A DNA stretch of 64,000 nt from OCS155 cluster bacterium AG-422-J23. GTDB taxonomy: Bacteria; Actinomycetota; Acidimicrobiia; Actinomarinales; Actinomarinaceae. The DNA lies in NCBI GenBank assembly GCA_003213625.1, contig QCMT01000002.1, positions 86,152-150,151 on the forward strand. Direction: 5' to 3'. Under the pieces are notes generated by a model that was not told the origin of the DNA, made no database searches, and was given only the letters and a program-made list of their open reading frames with translations. Shown here one piece after another: positions 59,260 through 64,000 of this stretch (its first letter is position 1; each line of letters starts with the position of its first letter). The position numbers were made by a program, and so were the translations under genes.

Positions 59260-59997
59260 ATGAAAACTTTAAATTCTTTAATGATTCTAGCTGGTGGGAA
59301 GGGTACCAGGTTTAAAGAATATACCAAGAATATCCCTAAACCAATGATTGAAGTTTTGGAAAAACCTTTAATAATTCACATAATTGACATTTATAAAGAG
59401 TATGGCGTTAAAAATGTTTATATTCTTGCGGGTTATAAACAGGACGTAATAGTAGATTATTTTAAAAATAAATATGAACAAGTTATGAATAGTCATAATT
59501 CGTTTAGATATGAAGACGTTGTAGTAAAAATATTAGATACAGGGTTGGATACCATGACTGGAACTAGAATTTTAATTGGATTAGATGAGGTAAAAGACAA
59601 TAATTTTTATCTTACTTATGGTGATGGTTTGTGCGATGTCAACATTGCTGAACTCACAAAATTCCATCTGAAAACCGAATCTACTGTTACATTAACTGCA
59701 GTCAATACTCCCGAAAGGTTTGGGAAAGTTCAGATTGAAGATGGGAGAGTTACAAATTTCGGTGAAAAAACCACAATTAATAAAGAATGGATAAATGGTG
59801 GTTTTTTTGTAGTTAATCAGGAAGTCAAAAAATATTTAAATTTAAAGAATTGTATTTTTGAAAAAGAACCAATGCAAAAATTATCGAATGATGATAAGCT
59901 TCACGCTTTTCAACATGATGGTTTCTGGCAGTGTGTAGACACTATACGAGAACTAGAGATTTTAGAATCTAAATTGTTAGAAGACAATAGTATTTAG
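59260..59997 (+). CDS. rfbF: Glucose-1-phosphate cytidylyltransferase-like enzyme
   Basis: 245 residues. MILAGGKGTRFKEYTKNIPKPMIEVLEKPLI is the nucleotidyltransferase signature, YLTYGDGLCDVNIAEL the metal site, EWINGGFFVVN and FQHDGFWQCVDTIRELE the RfbF-type ends. It makes CDP-glucose, the entry to CDP-3,6-dideoxyhexoses. First gene of an operon with a glycosyltransferase-like gene and rfbH. Confidence 0.9.
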   Translation: MKTLNSLMILAGGKGTRFKEYTKNIPKPMIEVLEKPLIIHIIDIYKEYGVKNVYILAGYKQDVIVDYFKNKYEQVMNSHNSFRYEDVVVKILDTGLDTMTGTRILIGLDEVKDNNFYLTYGDGLCDVNIAELTKFHLKTESTVTLTAVNTPERFGKVQIEDGRVTNFGEKTTINKEWINGGFFVVNQEVKKYLNLKNCIFEKEPMQKLSNDDKLHAFQHDGFWQCVDTIRELEILESKLLEDNSI

Positions 59998-60002
59998 AAT
60001 TT

Positions 60003-60857
60003 GTGAAAAAACTATTTATTACTTTTGGTTCGAACCAATTTAAAATCCAAAGAAAGCATCTAGTTAATTTGGTTAAAAAGACAGAGATTTATGATTATAC
60101 AATTGCATTTAGTCCTGAAGATTTAAGCAGTGATTTTCAATCAACGTTTGGCAATATACTAAAAATAGAAAAAGGATTTGGTAATTGGATTTGGAAAGCA
60201 GACATTCTAAAACAAACTTTAGAACAAATGAATCAAGGAGATTCTTTAACTTACTCTAGTGCGGGTTCAAGTTTTAACAATCTTGGAATTGAAAGGTTGA
60301 AACATTATTTTGACTTATTAGAATCTTCAAACACAGGAAATCTAAGGTTTAAGTTGCCTGAACTTTATGAGCGTGAGTGGACAAGTAAGCAAATTTTTGA
60401 ATATTTTAATATCCCACTAACTTCTAAAATAGCATTAGGAGAGCAATATGCTGCAAATACTTTTATGATGAAAAAAAATAAAACCTCAGAAAAAATTGTA
60501 AACGAATTTTTGAATTTACTGTATTCAGACGAAAACTTGATAACAAATTATTATGATTCGATTAACCAAATAGATGAATTTAAAGAAAATAGAAATGATC
60601 AAAGCATACTAAGTGTGCTTAGTAAAATACATGAAGTTGATACAGTTTTAATTCAAGAGCAAAACTTTGCTAGATTTGATATGAATCAATATAACTATCC
60701 ATTTTTAAGTGTTAGAAAAAAGAAGTATAATTTATTTCAGAAATTAATTTTTTATATAAATTTTAAAAAAAATATAAATAAACCAATTTATTTTTATAAA
60801 AAAATTTCTTTGCTAGAAAAAATAATTTATCATTTTAAAAAATTACTAAAAAGATAA
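60003..60857 (+). CDS. Putative glycosyltransferase-like protein, paralog 1
   Basis: 284 residues. FGNWIWKADILKQTLEQMNQGDSLTYSSAGSSFNNLG, RFKLPELYEREWTSKQIFEYFN and NRNDQSILSVLSKI match the protein starting at 63299 in the same order. The layout W-x-W-K-x(15)-G-D-x(5)-D-x-G is that of a nucleotide-sugar transferase-like family common in capsule clusters. Here the D of the YSDSGSS region is Ser (YSSAGSS), so metal binding may be lost. Basic hydrophobic C-terminus for membrane association. Confidence 0.6.
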   Translation: MKKLFITFGSNQFKIQRKHLVNLVKKTEIYDYTIAFSPEDLSSDFQSTFGNILKIEKGFGNWIWKADILKQTLEQMNQGDSLTYSSAGSSFNNLGIERLKHYFDLLESSNTGNLRFKLPELYEREWTSKQIFEYFNIPLTSKIALGEQYAANTFMMKKNKTSEKIVNEFLNLLYSDENLITNYYDSINQIDEFKENRNDQSILSVLSKIHEVDTVLIQEQNFARFDMNQYNYPFLSVRKKKYNLFQKLIFYINFKKNINKPIYFYKKISLLEKIIYHFKKLLKR

Positions 60858-60878
60858 GCGTAAAAAAATAAAAATTAT

Positions 60879-62195
60879 ATGAACAAAAAAGAAAAAATAG
60901 AAGATTTAGAAAATAAAATATTAGATTTGGTTGATGAATATACAAAAATTAGACATGCTAAACCTGATTTTATTCCTGAAATTTCAAATGTACCCGTAAA
61001 TGGAAGAGTTTTTAACAGCGATGAAGTTAAAGAGTTGGTAAAAGCTAGCCTTGAATTTTGGTTAACAGATGGAGAATATTCTGAAAAATTTTCAGAAAAA
61101 ATGTCAAATTTTCTAAATATGAAATTTGTGCGTCTAGTTAATAGTGGCTCGTCTGCTAATTTAGTGGCACTATCAAGTCTTACTAACAAAAAAATTAAAA
61201 ACAATTTAAATTCAGGAGATGAAGTTGTTACCTCTGCAGTTGGATTTCCAACAACAGTAAATCCAATATTTCAAAACAACTTAATTCCAGTATTTGTTGA
61301 TAGTGAGATAGGGACCTACAATCCTAATCCGGAGGATATTATTGAAGCTTGCGGTCCAGAAACCAAGGCAATAATGCTTGCACACACACTTGGTAATCCT
61401 GTAGAAATTCAAAAATTAAAAGATTTTTGTGCTGATAAAAATATTTGGCTTATAGAAGATAATTGCGATGCTCTTGGCTCAAAATATGAAGATAAGTTAA
61501 CGGGAACATTTGGTGATATTTCAACTCTTAGCTTTTATCCTGCTCATCATATAACAATGGGTGAAGGGGGTGCCGTAATCACTAATAGCACCAAGTTAAA
61601 ACTTTCAATTGACTCATTCAGAGATTGGGGTCGAGATTGCTGGTGTATGAGTGGTCATGATGATACATGTGGAAAACGTTTTGATTGGCAACTTGGAGAA
61701 TTACCGTATGGATACGATCACAAATTTACTTATTCAAATATTGGATATAATCTCAAAGCTACTGACTTACAAGCATCTATTGGATATAAGCAGATGGACA
61801 AGTTAGATGATTTTATTTTGTCTCGTAAAAAAAATTGGGAAAAAATAAACACTTTTATCGAAGATAAACAAGATTTTTTCATTCCACATATGAAAACAAA
61901 AAATTCTGAACCTAGTTGGTTCGGGTATGCATTGACAGTTAAAGAGAATGATAAATTCACCAGAGATGATATTGTAAAATATTTAAATGAAAATAGAATT
62001 GCTACAAGATTAATGTTTGGAGGAAATTTAGTTCGTCAACCAGCATACAAAAACAAAAAATTTAAAACCTACAAAGAATTAAATAATGCTGACATAGTTA
62101 TGAAATCATCATTTTGGATAGGGGTATATCCAGGTTTAAGTGAAGAGATGATTGATTATATATTAAATAAGTTTGATATTTTTTTAACAAAATAA
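60879..62195 (+). CDS. rfbH: CDP-4-keto-6-deoxyglucose 3-dehydrase (RfbH/E1 type)
   Basis: 438 residues. SGSSANLVALSSL and HTLGNP fit the DegT/DnrJ/EryC1 fold. FYPAHHITMGEGGAV has His 223 where aminotransferases have the PLP lysine, as in PMP-dependent E1 dehydrases, and DCWCMSGHDDTCGKRF gives Cys 254, 256 and 264 for the [2Fe-2S] cluster. It removes the 3-hydroxyl in CDP-3,6-dideoxyhexose synthesis and needs an E3-type reductase, not seen here. Confidence 0.92.
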   Translation: MNKKEKIEDLENKILDLVDEYTKIRHAKPDFIPEISNVPVNGRVFNSDEVKELVKASLEFWLTDGEYSEKFSEKMSNFLNMKFVRLVNSGSSANLVALSSLTNKKIKNNLNSGDEVVTSAVGFPTTVNPIFQNNLIPVFVDSEIGTYNPNPEDIIEACGPETKAIMLAHTLGNPVEIQKLKDFCADKNIWLIEDNCDALGSKYEDKLTGTFGDISTLSFYPAHHITMGEGGAVITNSTKLKLSIDSFRDWGRDCWCMSGHDDTCGKRFDWQLGELPYGYDHKFTYSNIGYNLKATDLQASIGYKQMDKLDDFILSRKKNWEKINTFIEDKQDFFIPHMKTKNSEPSWFGYALTVKENDKFTRDDIVKYLNENRIATRLMFGGNLVRQPAYKNKKFKTYKELNNADIVMKSSFWIGVYPGLSEEMIDYILNKFDIFLTK

Positions 62196-62198
62196 TAT

Positions 62199-63188
62199 TT
62201 AATCATTCCAAAATAATTCTGAATTTAATTTACCATCTGAAACTAACTCTTTAATGGAGTTTATTCTTTTCTCATTGCCATTTAGCTCGTATCCAGCTAA
62301 ATGTGCTATTAAATGTTCTACGCCATTTTTGAGGTCATATCTAATAGAAAAATTTGAAAAATATTTTGTAAATTTGTCAAAATTAACTTCGTATGACCTT
62401 TGATCAGAATCAAATTCGCCAAAACTTATATCTTCCAAATTTAGAGTATTTCCAATAGTTTCTGCAATTTGTTTTATTGAAAAATTCATGTTGTTAGATC
62501 CTATGTTAAAAATTTCTTTATCCAAATTTCTTTCGTCAGAAATTATCATATCGATAGCATTAGATATATCGTATATATGCACTATAGGTCTTTTTGGCTG
62601 TCCGTCAGATATTAACTTAATTTGCTTATTAAAATACCCGTTAAAAGTTAAATCGTTAACTACTAAATCAAGTCTTAGGTTGGTTGAGTATCCAAAAGCA
62701 GTAGCATTTCTTAAAATAATTGTTTCAAAAGGAAAAGTATTTTCTAAAATAAAATTTTCATTTTCAACTTTTGAAATAGCATACTCTGTTAACGGATTTG
62801 GTAAAGAAGTTTCATACATAATTTCTTTAGAAAATCCATAAATACTAGCCGAAGACATATATATAAATTTCTTGATATTTGATTTTTGTGCCATTTCAAA
62901 TATTTTTTTAGTACCTTCTTGATTTATTTTTTTTGTAACGTCTTTATCAAATTCGCCTAATGGATCATTTGAAAGTTCCCCCATATGTACAACAAAATCA
63001 ATATTATGAAAATCGTTTAGTTCGATATTTCGAATATCTTTTATTGTTGTCTGTATATCATTATCCATAGTTTGTTGAAAATAATTTGTATCTAAAATTT
63101 GAAAATTATATTTAGTTCTAAATAGGTTTACAAAACAACTTCCTATAAATCCTAAACCACCTATGAGTAAAATGTTTTTTTTGTGCAT
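62199..63188 (-). CDS. NAD-dependent epimerase/dehydratase (extended SDR)
   Basis: 329 residues. ILLIGGLGFIGSCFVNLF is the Rossmann loop, VVHMGELSNDPLG the sugar region, IYMSSASIYG the Ser motif and YAISKVENENF the YxxxK site, then ILRNATAFGYSTN. A nucleotide-sugar epimerase or 4,6-dehydratase-like enzyme. The missing CDP-glucose 4,6-dehydratase (RfbG) function is not clearly this protein, since its signature is that of epimerases. Convergent with rfbH, 3 nt apart. Confidence 0.83.
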   Translation of the reverse strand: MHKKNILLIGGLGFIGSCFVNLFRTKYNFQILDTNYFQQTMDNDIQTTIKDIRNIELNDFHNIDFVVHMGELSNDPLGEFDKDVTKKINQEGTKKIFEMAQKSNIKKFIYMSSASIYGFSKEIMYETSLPNPLTEYAISKVENENFILENTFPFETIILRNATAFGYSTNLRLDLVVNDLTFNGYFNKQIKLISDGQPKRPIVHIYDISNAIDMIISDERNLDKEIFNIGSNNMNFSIKQIAETIGNTLNLEDISFGEFDSDQRSYEVNFDKFTKYFSNFSIRYDLKNGVEHLIAHLAGYELNGNEKRINSIKELVSDGKLNSELFWND

Positions 63189-63298
63189 TTAATAAAATTT
63201 CAAAATAAGTATATTAACTTTTTTCAAAGAATTTTAAAAATCTAGAATTAAATTAACGAAACAGAATAAACTAAAATAAAAATTCTTTTAGGAATATT

Positions 63299-64000
63299 AT
63301 GGGTGTTCAAAAGATAAATTTTATAACATATGGTAATCGTGAATTTTTAATTCAAAAAAATCATTTAATTAACCTAGCTAAAAAATCAGAATTTTTTGAT
63401 TACTGTGTAAGCTATTCACCAAAAGATCTTAGTGGTCAATTTAAAAAACAATTTTCCGAGATTCTCAGTGAAAAAAGAGGTGGTGGTTATTGGATTTGGA
63501 AATATTTCATACTTAATGACTCATTTGAAAATATGAATTTAAATGACATTTTAGTTTATTCAGACTCTGGATCTTCTTTCAACAATAAGGGAGAAGCTAG
63601 ATTTAAGTATTATATCGATGAACTAAATAGCTCTGATAAAGGTACTTTAAGATTTAAGATGGACTTCGTCGAAAATCAGTGGACTACTAAAGAGATTTTT
63701 AATTATTTTGATATCAATCCTGAATCATCCCACGGAAAAAGTGGACAATTTCATGCAACGCATATGATTTTTAAGAAAAATGAAAATAGCTTAGAAATTC
63801 TTAATTCTTTTAAAGAATTATTAAATAAAGATCCTTATTTGATTACAGATATATACAACGAAAACGGACAAATTGACAGTTTCAAAGACAATAGGCATGA
63901 TCAAAGTATTTTAAGCTTACTAAGTAAAATTTATGGTTGTGTGGAAATTACTAAGGACGAAACCTGTATGTCAGAAATTTTAGAAGATCAAGAAAACTAT
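63299..64000 (+). CDS. Putative glycosyltransferase-like protein, paralog 2 (3' partial)
   Basis: ATG at 63299; 234 codons are visible and the frame is still open at the right edge. GGYWIWKYFILNDSFENMNLNDILVYSDSGSSFNN, RFKMDFVENQWTTKEIFNYFD and RHDQSILSLLSKIYG align with 60003-60857 throughout. This copy keeps the Asp in YSDSGSS. Family as for paralog 1: capsule-cluster nucleotide-sugar transferase-like, substrate unknown. Confidence 0.7.
   Translation, partial: MGVQKINFITYGNREFLIQKNHLINLAKKSEFFDYCVSYSPKDLSGQFKKQFSEILSEKRGGGYWIWKYFILNDSFENMNLNDILVYSDSGSSFNNKGEARFKYYIDELNSSDKGTLRFKMDFVENQWTTKEIFNYFDINPESSHGKSGQFHATHMIFKKNENSLEILNSFKELLNKDPYLITDIYNENGQIDSFKDNRHDQSILSLLSKIYGCVEITKDETCMSEILEDQENY

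Overview
The window is a low-GC (roughly one third G+C by eye), very densely packed bacterial chromosome segment: nearly all genes are separated by a few bases or overlap, and I see no rRNA, tRNA, transposase, integrase or CRISPR array. A WhiB-type iron-sulfur regulator (46752-47006), a GlnR-like atypical OmpR-family regulator divergent from a type II glutamine synthetase, and a large number of leaderless promoters (a TANNNT hexamer 6-7 nt before the start codon) point to Actinomycetota. Together with the AT-rich, streamlined layout this suggests a marine actinobacterium of the Candidatus Actinomarinales type; that taxon is my inference, not something the sequence proves.

Layout. 1-9.2 kb: two paralogous two-domain ABM-like (dimeric alpha/beta barrel) proteins, an acyltransferase-3, a PPOX/F420-type flavoprotein, an amino-acid permease, lipid acyltransferases and a histidine phosphatase. 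9.2-13.7 kb: a P450 gene bracketed by two directly repeated, promoter- and terminator-bearing structured RNA elements, followed by two paralogous propeller lipoproteins. 13.8-30 kb: DNA repair (endonuclease IV), lysine synthesis (LysA), two HEXXH-type metallopeptidase-like lipoproteins (one with a 13-unit 27-bp tandem repeat), small membrane proteins, SDRs, CutA, thioredoxin-type arsenate reductase, ceramidase-like protein, a cystathionine gamma-synthase-type enzyme, a second P450, uridine phosphorylase, ribokinase, lipoprotein MsrA and a third ABM-like protein. 30-34 kb: panB followed by the conserved rpsF-ssb-rpsR-rplI-dnaB cluster.

35-43.6 kb: a complete mannitol phosphotransferase route is dispersed over two nearby operons: EI (ptsI) with IspD and a DXR-like oxidoreductase, then IIC, IIB, IIA, mannitol-1-phosphate dehydrogenase and HPr. 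The mannitol operon has two palindromic operator-like sites in its leader and a strong hairpin between IIC and IIB. 43.6-53 kb: a CorC/HlyC-type CBS protein, a lone receiver domain, NfeD, WhiB, SelB and SelA (selenocysteine insertion), an A-type Fe-S carrier, GlnR-like regulator/GlnII, and a stand-alone Nfu N-domain. 53-64 kb: a surface-polysaccharide cluster on both strands with CDP-3,6-dideoxyhexose enzymes (RfbF, RfbH), a half-length NDP-hexose 2,3-dehydratase with a Gfo/Idh/MocA reductase, glycosyltransferases, an FkbM methyltransferase and SDR epimerases; the last gene runs off the right edge.

The most novel-looking items are the pair of structured RNAs around the P450 gene (with a compensatory base-pair change between copies), the leaderless promoter grammar, a TTCGCGAA palindrome shared by the RNA promoters and the whiB promoter, and the half-sized NDP-hexose 2,3-dehydratase.
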